A DNA stretch of 19,584 nt, from assembly GCA_016928125.1 (NCBI GenBank), contig JAFGLK010000159.1, positions 1-19,584 of the forward strand, written 5' to 3'. The translations under genes and the position numbers were made by a program. Of this stretch, positions 6,880-14,317 are shown piece after piece. This stretch comes from Anaerolineae bacterium. Its GTDB lineage: Bacteria; Chloroflexota; Anaerolineae; UBA1429. Position 1 is the first letter of the stretch, and each line of letters opens with the position of its first letter. The notes beneath the pieces were generated by a model that had not been told where the DNA came from, ran no database searches, and worked only from the letters and a program-made list of their open reading frames with translations.

Positions 6880-7743
6880 ATGATGCGAGTGGCCCTCACC
6901 TACTTCTCAGGCACCGGCAATACCTGGCAGGTGGCCCAGCTCTACGCCGAGGCCCTGAGCGAGCGCGGCGCGGATGTGGACCTGGTCCCCATCGAGCGCC
7001 TGGCGGCGCGCCCAAATGGATTCTCCTTCGAGGGCTATGACTGGCTCGGCCTTGGATATCCGATCCATGCCTGGAACGCGCCTCGGATCGTCGCCGAATG
7101 GCTGGATCACATGCCGCCGGGCGAGGGCCTGCCCACCTTCATCTTTGTCACCGCCGGACGCGGCATCGCGGATAGCCTGGATTGGGCCCGGCACAAGATG
7201 GTCCTGCGCGGGTACGATGTGATCCACGCAGCGCCGTACTATACGGGCGCCTACTATTTGGATCGCGCCTTTCGCGAGACGCCTCCCGAGCAACACGTGC
7301 GCCGTGCCGCCTGGATCCGCAGCGATGTGCAAGAGGCGGTTGTCGAGATTCTCGCTGGCCATGAGCGCCAAGTACACGCCAGGGGGGCAGCGGCCAGCCC
7401 GCTCCCCCGCATTGCCTGGCGCGCTTACCTGTGGGGCTGCCGCCAGGTGCGACGCTACTTTTACGCCGACCAGCGCTGCACCCGCTGCGGACTCTGTGTG
7501 GCGACCTGCCCAACCCACAACATCGCCCTGCGTCCTGAGCCCGTGGGGATCGAGGAGAACGGCCCCCTAAGCAGCCCCCTGCTCTTTGGCGACGCCTGCA
7601 CGCTCTGCCTGCGTTGCGTAAGCATCTGCCCCGAGCAGGCCATCCAGCTCACGCATCGCACGACACGGTGCGGCCGCTACCTGGCGCCCGGGTTCGGAGA
7701 GGTTCTGCGCCAGATGGCATCGGGCTCAGGCCGTGATCTCTGA
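6880..7743 (+). CDS. EFR1-type protein: flavodoxin domain fused to two [4Fe-4S] ferredoxin motifs (287 aa)
   Basis: Residues 3-160 form a flavodoxin-like domain with the FMN-phosphate loop SGTGNT at 10-15 and a GYDWLGLGYPIHAWNAP block near 50-66. The C-terminal part has two bacterial ferredoxin motifs. The first is CTRCGLCVATCP with C200, C203, C206 and C210. The second is CTLCLRCVSICP with C240, C243, C246 and C250. The architecture matches the 'EFR1 family ferrodoxin' group, thought to pass electrons between flavin and iron-sulfur partners in anaerobes. It has no signal peptide or membrane helix. The start is ATG 6880 (or ATG 6883) with GGAGA at 6870-6874. It stands alone between a divergent and a convergent gene, so its redox partner is not shown by context. 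The AOR at 125-2281 is the only other redox enzyme in the window. Confidence 0.88.
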   Translation: MMRVALTYFSGTGNTWQVAQLYAEALSERGADVDLVPIERLAARPNGFSFEGYDWLGLGYPIHAWNAPRIVAEWLDHMPPGEGLPTFIFVTAGRGIADSLDWARHKMVLRGYDVIHAAPYYTGAYYLDRAFRETPPEQHVRRAAWIRSDVQEAVVEILAGHERQVHARGAAASPLPRIAWRAYLWGCRQVRRYFYADQRCTRCGLCVATCPTHNIALRPEPVGIEENGPLSSPLLFGDACTLCLRCVSICPEQAIQLTHRTTRCGRYLAPGFGEVLRQMASGSGRDL

Positions 7744-7810
7744 CACGCACGCACTCGGCCCGCACCATGCGGGAATCCGAGCGGAGCAAAGCCTCCACCC
7801 GTCCCACAGC

Positions 7811-7854
7811 CGCGAGGCCTATCTCGCCCTGACCTGCACCCACCGGGCCTCGCG
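7811..7854. terminator. Inverted repeat between convergent genes, possible terminator
   Basis: CGCGAGGCC (7811-7819) and GGCCTCGCG (7846-7854) are an exact 9-bp inverted repeat with a 26-base loop. They lie in the 130-base gap between the stops of the flavodoxin/ferredoxin gene and phoU. No T-run follows on either strand, so it is not a standard intrinsic terminator. It may still stall or stabilise the ends of both transcripts. Confidence 0.35.
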
Positions 7855-7873
7855 TGACCCGAACTTGGCTTCC

Positions 7874-8533
7874 TCAGGTCGTGTCCAACTCTGACATCTC
7901 GCCCGTGACGGTGAACACGACGCGCTCACAGATGTTGGTCACGCGATCCGCCGCCCGCTCTAGGTTGTGCGCCGCCCACAGCAACACATTGGCCTGCTCG
8001 ATGATGCTCGGATCGGCCAGGATCAGCGTGAGCAACTCGCGATTGACCTGGTTGTAGAGCGCGTCCATCTCGTCGTCTTCCCGTGGGATCGCACGCGCCA
8101 GCTCCACATCTCGGCGCACAAACGCATCCAGCGCCCGATGGAGCATATCTCGCGCCTTGACCGCCATGCGCGGGATATCCACCAGCGGCTTGATCAGCTC
8201 CTGTTCCCCGATCATCAGATTGATCTTGGAGATGCCCTTGGCATAGTCGCCGATCCGCTCCAGCTCGGTGGCCAACTCCAGCATGGCCGCCAGATTGCGC
8301 AGATCGCTCGCCATCGGCTGCTGCGTCGCGATCAGCACCAGGATGTCGTTCTCGATCGCAAACCGCTTGCGGTTGATCTCGATATCTTCGGCGATGATCC
8401 GTTTGGACGCCTCAAAGTCGCGCTTGCGCAGGTACTCGACCGAATCGATCAGCGCCTTCTCGACCATGCTGCCCATGACCAAAACCGAGTCTTCCAGACG
8501 CCGCAGCTCCCTATCGAACGTCTTTCGTACCAT
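7874..8533 (-). CDS. phoU: Phosphate signalling complex protein PhoU (219 aa)
   Basis: PhoU is a cytoplasmic all-helical protein that links the Pst transporter to the PhoR kinase and represses the Pho response when phosphate is plentiful. The sequence shows the usual two three-helix repeats. The first begins with FDRELRRLEDSVLVMGSMVEKAL and continues with ATQQPMASDLRNLAAMLE and ELERIGDYAKGI. The second has REDDEMDALYNQVNREL and AAHNLERAADRVTNICERVVF. The acidic clusters that bind metal in PhoU structures are present (EDIEIN near residue 50 and EDDEMD near 150). The length is typical. The start is ATG 8533 with only a weak GAG-type ribosome site. It is the last gene of the pst run and is separated from pstB by 122 bases (8534-8655) in which I see no promoter or terminator. 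Confidence 0.96.
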   Translation of the reverse strand: MVRKTFDRELRRLEDSVLVMGSMVEKALIDSVEYLRKRDFEASKRIIAEDIEINRKRFAIENDILVLIATQQPMASDLRNLAAMLELATELERIGDYAKGISKINLMIGEQELIKPLVDIPRMAVKARDMLHRALDAFVRRDVELARAIPREDDEMDALYNQVNRELLTLILADPSIIEQANVLLWAAHNLERAADRVTNICERVVFTVTGEMSELDTT

Positions 8534-8655
8534 CTCTCAGCCACCATCCCTCTGCGCCATCTCGGGCGCCCTGCGTGATCGCATCCGAGTCTCCCCGATG
8601 CGCGCCCAAAGCCACGATCTATGTCTGCGCCGCCGCCCAGGCCCCCGGCCGCGCG

Positions 8656-9423
8656 TCAGCCATGCCTCCCGGTGATATAGTCCTCGGTGCGCTTGTCCTT
8701 TGGATTGGTGAACACCTGTGCCGTGGCGCCATACTCAAACAGCCTCCCGATCTGCCCATCATCGGTGAAGAAAAAGGCCGTCCAATCGGACACCCTCGCC
8801 GCCTGCTGCATGTTGTGCGTCACGATCACGATGGTATAGTCGTGCACCAGCTCTCGCATCAGGTCCTCAATCTTGAGCGTCGCTATGGGATCCAAAGCTG
8901 AAGCTGGTTCATCCATCAGGATGACCTCCGGCTTGACCGCGATGACCCGCGCCAGGCAGAGCCGCTGCTGTTGCCCCAGGGACAGGCTACGCGCATCGGT
9001 CTTGAGCATATCCTTCACCTCATCCCACAGCGAGACGTCGCGCAGGCTTTGCTCCACGATCTGATCGAGACTACGATGATGGTGCCAGCGCAGAATGCGC
9101 GGCCCAAAGGCCACATTGTCATAGATCGACTTGGGAAAAGGATTCGGGCGCTGGAACACCATCCCTACGCGCTGGCGCAGGGCCACCACGTCGTAGCCCG
9201 GCCCGTAGATGTCCTGCCCATCCAGGCGTACGGCGCCCCTGACCCTGGCGCTGGGGATCGAGTCGTTCATGCGATTCAGGCATCGCAAGAAGGTCGACTT
9301 GCCGCACCCCGACGGCCCGATCAGGGCCGTGATCTGGCGCTCCTTCACCTCCACATGCAGGTCGGCAAGCACCTGCATGTCGCCATAGTAGACCGCCAGA
9401 TCGTGCACTTCCATTTTTGCCAT
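8656..9423 (-). CDS. pstB: Phosphate ABC transporter ATPase PstB, with variant signature motif (255 aa)
   Basis: This is the ATP-binding subunit that powers PstSCA phosphate import at the inner face of the membrane. Walker A is GPSGCGKST (36-44). The Q-loop is [10 protein letters not shown] with Q91. Walker B with the catalytic glutamate is VILMDEP (167-173, E172). The D-loop is SALD and the switch histidine is H203 in IVTHNMQQ. The signature, LSGGQ in nearly all PstB proteins, reads LSLGQ (147-151): the first Gly is Leu149, encoded by CTG at 8977-8979. Everything else is canonical, including the IGRLFEYG and DYITGRHG ends. It starts 26 bases after the stop of a second pstB-like gene. The signature change is likely to matter only if this protein pairs with that partner rather than with itself. 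Confidence 0.96.
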   Translation of the reverse strand: MAKMEVHDLAVYYGDMQVLADLHVEVKERQITALIGPSGCGKSTFLRCLNRMNDSIPSARVRGAVRLDGQDIYGPGYDVVALRQRVGMVFQRPNPFPKSIYDNVAFGPRILRWHHHRSLDQIVEQSLRDVSLWDEVKDMLKTDARSLSLGQQQRLCLARVIAVKPEVILMDEPASALDPIATLKIEDLMRELVHDYTIVIVTHNMQQAARVSDWTAFFFTDDGQIGRLFEYGATAQVFTNPKDKRTEDYITGRHG

Positions 9424-9449
9424 GATCGACTCAGCTCCACACGGCCTGA

Positions 9450-10208
9450 TCAGCCAAAGCGCCCCATCACATAGTCCTCGGTACGTCGGTCTCGAGGCGC
9501 CGTAAAGATCTGGCTGCCAGGGCCATACTCAACCAATTCGCCCATCAGGAAAAAGGCCGCGAGATCCGCCATGCGCGCGCCCTGCTGGATGCTATGCGGT
9601 ACCAGGATGATCGTGTAGTCTTCCTTGAGCTCATGCAGCGATTGCTCGACCTTGGCGGTGGAGAGCGGATCCAGCCCAGAGGTCGGTTCGTCGAGCAGCA
9701 AGACCTCGGGCGAGAGGGCCAGGCTGCGCGCGATACACAGGCGCTGCTGCTGCCCGCCAGAGAGGGCGCTGGCGCGCCGATGCAGCCGATCCTTCACCTC
9801 GTCCCAGAGCGCCGCCTGTCTCAGGCTGCGGTACACGATCTCATCCAACGTGGCGCGATCGTGGACCCCCGCCAGCCGCGGTCCGTAGGTCACGTTGTCC
9901 CGGATCGTGCCCGGCAAGGGCAACGGCAGCGAAAAGACCATGCCCACGCGCCGCCTCAGCTGGCTTACGTCCACCTCGGGAGCATAGATGTCCTGCCCGT
10001 TCACCAAAATGCGCCCCTGCATCTCACAGCCCGTCAGCAGATCGTTCAGCCGGTTGATCAGACGGAGCAGAGTGGTCTTGGCGCTGCCAGCTGGCCCAAG
10101 AAAGACCGATATGGCGTTGGCGGGTATGTCCAGGGAGACGTCATGCAACACTTCCTGTCCCTGATAGAAGCAGGTTACGCCCTGGATTTCGATCTTGGGT
10201 CTTGGCAT
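9450..10208 (-). CDS. Second PstB-like ATPase with altered Walker A and Q-loop (252 aa)
   Basis: This is a PstB homologue by its overall sequence and PstB-type ends ([19 protein letters not shown]), co-encoded with pstA. Numbered from ATG 10208, Walker A reads GPAGSAKTT (38-46) with Ala43 where Gly is expected. The Q-loop region reads [11 protein letters not shown] with Ser93 in place of Gln. The signature LSGGQ (149-153), Walker B VLLLDEP (E174) and switch H205 are intact. ATG 10208 overlaps the pstA stop as TGATG, the same junction as pstC/pstA. It also gives the upstream GGGA a six-base spacing, so it is preferred over ATG 10214. B. subtilis likewise has two pstB genes (pstBA, pstBB) in its pst operon. 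The complementary motif changes suggest that this subunit forms a heterodimer with the PstB encoded next to it. Confidence 0.92.
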   Translation of the reverse strand: MPRPKIEIQGVTCFYQGQEVLHDVSLDIPANAISVFLGPAGSAKTTLLRLINRLNDLLTGCEMQGRILVNGQDIYAPEVDVSQLRRRVGMVFSLPLPLPGTIRDNVTYGPRLAGVHDRATLDEIVYRSLRQAALWDEVKDRLHRRASALSGGQQQRLCIARSLALSPEVLLLDEPTSGLDPLSTAKVEQSLHELKEDYTIILVPHSIQQGARMADLAAFFLMGELVEYGPGSQIFTAPRDRRTEDYVMGRFG

Positions 10209-11053
10209 CACCATTCCCGCTTGCGTCGAAAGTAGCTCCGGATGGCGGTCGCGATCACGTTCAGGGAAAGCACCAGCGCCAACAGCACCAGCGCCGTGCC
10301 GTACTGGATCTCCAGCGGCATGTGTGGCACCTGGGTGCTGATCACATAGAGGTGGTAGGGCAGCGCCATGGTCTGGTCAAACACCGAGTGCGGCAGGCGC
10401 GGCAGGAAAAACGCAGCCACGGTAAAGAGGATCGGCGCCGTCTCCCCGGCGGCGCGCAGCAGGCCCAGGATGACGCCGGTGATGATGCCCGGAAGCGCCT
10501 GGGGCAGCACAACGCGGCGTATGCCCTGCCACCGGGTCCCGCCAAGGCTGGCGCTCACGGTCCGAAACTCCACCGGCACCGCCCGCAGCGCCTCCTCCGC
10601 CGTGCTGATGATCACAGGCAGCGTCATGATCGCCAAGGTCAGAGACCCGGCCAGGATCGAGGTCCCAAAGCCCAAAAAGAGCACAAATAGCCCCAGGCCA
10701 AACAGCCCATAGACCACCGAAGGAATCCCCGCCAGGTTCACGATCGAGAGACGAACGATGCGGGTCAGCCAGGTGTCGCTGGCGTACTCGGAGAGATAGA
10801 CCGCTGCCCCCACGCCCACCGGAATGGCTGCCACGCTGGTCCCCAGGGTGAGCAGGATCGTGCCCACGATGGCGGGCAGCACGCCGCCGGCTTTCATGCC
10901 ATCGCGGGGCATCGCGGTCAGAAACTCGAGGTTGATCGCGCTGGCCCCGCGCACCACGATCGAGGCCAGCACCACCACGATCGGCACAATCACCGCCAAG
11001 CTGATCACGGCGAGCAGCGCCACGCCCATTCTCTGCACCCGCAGGCGATTCAT
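10208..11053 (-). CDS. pstA: Phosphate ABC transporter permease PstA (281 aa)
   Basis: This is one of the two membrane subunits that form the phosphate channel. Six hydrophobic segments are visible. The first is at about residues 11-34, and there is a cluster at 58-86 and 104-126. The EAA coupling loop, which docks onto the ATPase, runs from about 151 to 190 (EEALRAVP, then SASLGGTRWQGIRRVVLPQALPG with the central Gly). The conserved AAGETAPILF follows. The start ATG overlaps the pstC stop (TGATG) and its own stop overlaps the next ATG in the same way, so translation is coupled through pstC, pstA and the second pstB. Length and motifs are ordinary for PstA. Confidence 0.97.
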   Translation of the reverse strand: MNRLRVQRMGVALLAVISLAVIVPIVVVLASIVVRGASAINLEFLTAMPRDGMKAGGVLPAIVGTILLTLGTSVAAIPVGVGAAVYLSEYASDTWLTRIVRLSIVNLAGIPSVVYGLFGLGLFVLFLGFGTSILAGSLTLAIMTLPVIISTAEEALRAVPVEFRTVSASLGGTRWQGIRRVVLPQALPGIITGVILGLLRAAGETAPILFTVAAFFLPRLPHSVFDQTMALPYHLYVISTQVPHMPLEIQYGTALVLLALVLSLNVIATAIRSYFRRKREW

Positions 11054-11940
11054 CAGCGCAGCCCCCCTTCGCGCCGCTTCCCTAACACAGTCGAGGCCGC
11101 ACCCAGGTTGATCAGGAAAGTGACCACGAACAGGATCACGCCGATGCCGAACAGCGCATGATAGTGCACGCTGCCATTGGCCACCTCACCCATCTCCGCC
11201 GCGATGGTGGCGGTCATCGTGCGCACGGGTCGCAGCAAAGAATCAAAGCTCAGGGGCAGTCGTGCCGCATTGCCGGTTACCATCATCACCGCCATCGTTT
11301 CGCCGATGGCGCGGCCCATACCCAGCATCAGCGCCATAAAGATGCCCGAACGGCCTGCCGGCACGACGACGCGCCAGATCGTCTCCCATTGGGTGGCCCC
11401 CATGGCCAGGCCCGCGTCGCGATAGCTCTTCGGGACTGCATCGAGAGCGTCCTCGGCTACGCTGATGATCGTGGGCAAGGCCATATAGGCCAGCACCAGG
11501 CCCCCAGTGAGTGCTGTGAGGCCGGTAGGCGCGCCCAGTGTCTCTCGGATCACAGGCGCCAGGAGCGTCATCCCAAAGAAACCCAGCACCACCGAGGGGA
11601 TGCCAGCCAACACCTCGATCAGCGGCTTGAGAACCTCCCTCGCCCAGCCCGGCGCCAGCTCGCGCACGAACACCGCCGTCGCCACGCCTAGCGGGAAGGC
11701 GATCGCCAGGCCGATGAGGGTCACCAGCAGCGACCCCAGCAGCAGAGGCAGCATCCCAAAGAGATCGAAGGTTGGATACCAGCGTGTCCCAAGCAGATTG
11801 CCTGGCTTGATCTCGAAAAAGGCCGGCACGCCCTCACGCAGAAGGAACAGAAAGATTAGCGTGACGAAGCCAATCCCAGAGAGCCCCAACACGCGAATAA
11901 GCGCCTCGATAGCGAACTCGCTCACCTTGCGCTGCCCCAT
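11053..11940 (-). CDS. pstC: Phosphate ABC transporter permease PstC (295 aa)
   Basis: This is the partner permease of PstA. The first membrane helix is at about residues 17-35. Further helices lie around 62-92 and 108-131, and the EAA loop at about 163-200 contains EDALDAVPKSYRDAGLAMGA and then TIWRVVVPAGRSGI. MGRAIGETMAVMMVTGN follows, typical of PstC. The start is ATG 11940 with AGGAG (11945-11949) four bases upstream on the minus strand. A GTG at 11952 extends the frame by four codons, but it overlaps the ribosome site. It is separated from pstS by 112 bases (11941-12052), in which no promoter or terminator is evident. Confidence 0.97.
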   Translation of the reverse strand: MGQRKVSEFAIEALIRVLGLSGIGFVTLIFLFLLREGVPAFFEIKPGNLLGTRWYPTFDLFGMLPLLLGSLLVTLIGLAIAFPLGVATAVFVRELAPGWAREVLKPLIEVLAGIPSVVLGFFGMTLLAPVIRETLGAPTGLTALTGGLVLAYMALPTIISVAEDALDAVPKSYRDAGLAMGATQWETIWRVVVPAGRSGIFMALMLGMGRAIGETMAVMMVTGNAARLPLSFDSLLRPVRTMTATIAAEMGEVANGSVHYHALFGIGVILFVVTFLINLGAASTVLGKRREGGLR

Positions 11941-12052
11941 CCTTCTCCTCACAGCCTCTCCTTGTCTGCCCTACGTCGGCCGCGGCCACCCGCCGCTCCT
12001 CGACGCCAAACCCGCCCCTTGGTCATGGCTCGCCTGCCAGGAGCATCCCCGT

Positions 12053-12988
12053 CTAGCGCTGCAAAGGCACGAAGCCCAGCTCCGCCACCAGCAGCTGTCC
12101 TGCATCCAGCACATAGCTCAGATAGGCCGCCACCTCGCCTTGGGGCTCGCCTGCCGTGTACATATAGAGCGGCCGCGAGATGGGGTACGCTCCATTGTTC
12201 ACTGTCTGGGCCGAGGGCAGGATGTACGGACTGACCTCATCCACCGCCACGCCGATCACCTTTTGGTCATCGGTGACATAGCCCAGGCCATCGTACCCGA
12301 TCGCATGCGGATTCTGGCGCACTTCCGAGCTGATCCCCTCCGAGGAGGGCATCAACAAGGTGTCAGGTGAGAAGAGCAGCTCGCTGTCGCTCTGCCCCAT
12401 CCGCACCACTTCCTCCAGAAAATAGACGTAGGTACCCGAGTTCGACTCGCGCGAGAGGAGCACGATGGGGCGATCCTCCCCACCCACCTCGTGCCAGTTC
12501 TCGATCTTGCCCGTGTAGATATCCGAGATCTGCTGCAGTGTCAGGCCATCTACCGGATTGGAGGGGTGCACCACCACAGCGATCGCATCCCGAGCTACAA
12601 CCCACTCCACTGGCTCGATGCCGTTCTTGCGCGCTGCATCAATCTCCTCCTGCTTCATCGCCCGCGATGCGTTGGCGATATCGACAGTGCCGTTGATCAT
12701 GGCGGCGATGCCGGTGCCCGAGCCGCCGCCCGTCACTGAGATGCGCACATCGGGCCGGCTCTGCATGTACGACTCGGCCCAGGCCAACGCCAGGTTGACC
12801 AACGTATCCGAGCCTTTGTTCTCGATCGCCAGACTGCCACTCCTCCCGCTGGCTGAGCTCGACCCTCCCGCTCCGCCCGGCCGTGTGCAGCCGACAGCGC
12901 ACAGGGCAATGCTCATCGCGGCCAATACGGCCAGATACGTGGCGGCCAGCGTGAGCCATGCCTGGCCTCTCGCCGCTTTGTGTCTCAC
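12053..12988 (-). CDS. pstS: Phosphate-binding lipoprotein PstS (311 aa)
   Basis: PstS captures phosphate outside the membrane and delivers it to PstCA. Starting from GTG 12988, the protein opens with a basic n-region (RHKAARGQ), a hydrophobic stretch and the lipobox AVGC with Cys34. A Gly/Ser-rich linker follows, as in lipid-anchored binding proteins. Phosphate-site blocks are visible: NKGSDTLVNLALAWAE, GGGSGTGIAAMINGTVDIANASR and SRESNSGTYVYFLE. An upstream ATG at 13054, or ATG 13042, keeps the frame but would put an acidic, unstructured stretch before the signal peptide. GTG 12988 has a G-run four bases upstream and is preferred. The 113 bases before it (12989-13101) might hold a promoter, but I see no clear boxes or a Pho box. 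Confidence 0.94.
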   Translation of the reverse strand: MRHKAARGQAWLTLAATYLAVLAAMSIALCAVGCTRPGGAGGSSSASGRSGSLAIENKGSDTLVNLALAWAESYMQSRPDVRISVTGGGSGTGIAAMINGTVDIANASRAMKQEEIDAARKNGIEPVEWVVARDAIAVVVHPSNPVDGLTLQQISDIYTGKIENWHEVGGEDRPIVLLSRESNSGTYVYFLEEVVRMGQSDSELLFSPDTLLMPSSEGISSEVRQNPHAIGYDGLGYVTDDQKVIGVAVDEVSPYILPSAQTVNNGAYPISRPLYMYTAGEPQGEVAAYLSYVLDAGQLLVAELGFVPLQR

Positions 12989-13101
12989 CTTGCCCCCCAA
13001 GTCGATGACAACTGCCCCGCCCCTTTCGCGGTCTTGCAGCATGATACCGCCCAAAGCACGCCGCCCTTCAGGCGCCTCATGCCCCGTCTCCGTGATGCCC
13101 C

Positions 13102-13875
13102 TCAGAAGCGGTAGACCTCAAGCAAGCGCTCCTCACTATCCGACTCGACCCGCGCCACGATCTCCACCAAGGTGGCCAGGGTTGAATTGAGCAGCTTGCG
13201 TTTGAGCAGCTCGTCGACCTGAAAGATGCCCGCAGAGTTGCTCAGTTCCACCGTGATGCGTACGGGGCGGTCCTCGCCCCGCCCGATGGAGACGCTTTCG
13301 ACCGCCCGAGCCGAGACCGAGTGGATGTTCACCGATCCGGCCTCAAAGGGGATCCGCGAACGTCCCGAGGTCATGTCCAGGGCGTCAGCCACCTTGACCA
13401 CACCCGCCTCCAGGGTCAGGCATTTGACATCCCAGCGGTGGGCAATCACGGCGTGCAGGATCTCCGACACCATGCGCGTCAGAGCCGGCTCCTCATACAG
13501 CCCGCCGAGAAGCTGCCGCGCCTTGGGATAGGCCAACACCAGACTATAACGCTCGTGATCCTCCCGGTGGACCACCATCCCCACATCGTGCAGGCAGGCC
13601 CCCAGGAAGACCACTACCTCGGCGTCCGCGGCGGTCAGTTCGTGGTGAGTAATTATGCTCGGCTCAACGCCGGCCTCAACCAGCAGCCTCAGCAGGCGCA
13701 GGGCTGCGTTGGCCACGATGCGAATGTGCACCTCGCCATGGTCGTTGAGTCCTGAGCGGTCCACCGCATTGATGTTGGCGCAGCGGTACAGCTCGACCAG
13801 CTCCGCGTCGGCCTCGACGCGCGCCACCACCGCCTGCAGCTTGGGGTTATGCCGCGCGGGAACTGACCAGCTCAT
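13102..13875 (-). CDS. HD-domain metal-dependent phosphohydrolase (257 aa)
   Basis: The HD-superfamily metal ligands are visible in order: H50 (DHGEVHIRIV), H96-D97 (CLHDVGM) and D164 in VVKVADALDM. Histidines H103, H107 and H146 lie nearby. HD proteins hydrolyse phosphate esters, often nucleotides or cyclic nucleotides, using metal ions. The last 80 residues (from about SVNIHSVSARAVESV) look like a separate alpha/beta domain of unknown role. The ATG overlaps the arsC stop (ATGA), so the pair is translationally coupled. A longer frame reaches 14052, but only across the arsC gene. The gene lies between arsC and pstS in the phosphate operon, suggesting a part in the phosphate response, but no substrate can be assigned. 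Confidence 0.84.
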   Translation of the reverse strand: MSWSVPARHNPKLQAVVARVEADAELVELYRCANINAVDRSGLNDHGEVHIRIVANAALRLLRLLVEAGVEPSIITHHELTAADAEVVVFLGACLHDVGMVVHREDHERYSLVLAYPKARQLLGGLYEEPALTRMVSEILHAVIAHRWDVKCLTLEAGVVKVADALDMTSGRSRIPFEAGSVNIHSVSARAVESVSIGRGEDRPVRITVELSNSAGIFQVDELLKRKLLNSTLATLVEIVARVESDSEERLLEVYRF

Positions 13876-14297
13876 GAGCGCCACTCTCGGAGATATGGGA
13901 TGATCTGCGCCCTCAACGCATCGCGCACCCGACGGAACGCCGCCAGGCGCTCCACCGCGCTGCCCTTCTGCGCGACCGGATCCGGCTGGCCCATGTGCAC
14001 CACCTCTCCGTTCCCCAGCCAGACCGGACATGTGCGGGCCGCTTGATCGCACACGGTGATCACCACGTCGAAATCATACTGGCGATACTCGTCCACCGAC
14101 TTGGACCGCTGTCCCGAGATATCCAGCCCAAGCTCGGCCATCGCCTCGACCGCCAGGGGATGCACGTTGCCGCTCGGCGCCGTCCCGGCCGAATACGGCT
14201 CCCAAAGGTCGCCAAGATCCTGTCTGATCAGCCCCTCGGCCATCTGGCTGCGCGCCGAGTTGCCCGTACACAGCACCAGCACTTGTCGCTTACTCAT
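13872..14297 (-). CDS. arsC: Thioredoxin-type arsenate reductase / low-molecular-weight phosphatase family (141 aa)
   Basis: The fold is that of low-molecular-weight tyrosine phosphatases. The P-loop CTGNSAR has Cys10 and Arg16 (C-x5-R) near the N-terminus. C83 in ITVCDQAA and C90 in TCPVW correspond to Cys82 and Cys89 of B. subtilis and S. aureus ArsC. All three cysteines of the thioredoxin-coupled arsenate reduction relay are thus present. The conserved DP loop is MGQPDPV. Length fits the family (about 131-141 aa). The start is ATG 14297, with GGAG about ten bases upstream. It lies 20 bases after phoR and overlaps the next gene by four bases. Pst systems also import arsenate, so reduction inside the phosphate operon makes sense. 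A phosphatase role cannot be excluded. Confidence 0.88.
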   Translation of the reverse strand: MSKRQVLVLCTGNSARSQMAEGLIRQDLGDLWEPYSAGTAPSGNVHPLAVEAMAELGLDISGQRSKSVDEYRQYDFDVVITVCDQAARTCPVWLGNGEVVHMGQPDPVAQKGSAVERLAAFRRVRDALRAQIIPYLREWRS

Positions 14298-14317
14298 CAC
14301 TCGCTTTCTCCGAGAAA

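Noticed and set aside
11978..11987. The perfect palindrome GGCCGCGGCC between pstS and pstC
   Set aside because: It has no loop and is made only of G and C in a GC-rich region, so it is easily chance and gives no terminator structure.
12989..13101. A Pho box upstream of pstS
   Set aside because: A TTGTCAT-like stretch exists around 13000 on the minus strand, but there is no second direct-repeat half at the expected spacing, and the binding site of this lineage's PhoB is not known to me.
13876..14052. N-terminal extension of the HD protein back to 14052
   Set aside because: It lies wholly inside arsC and is Gly/Ala/Arg-rich. ATG 13875 overlaps the arsC stop in the usual ATGA fashion.
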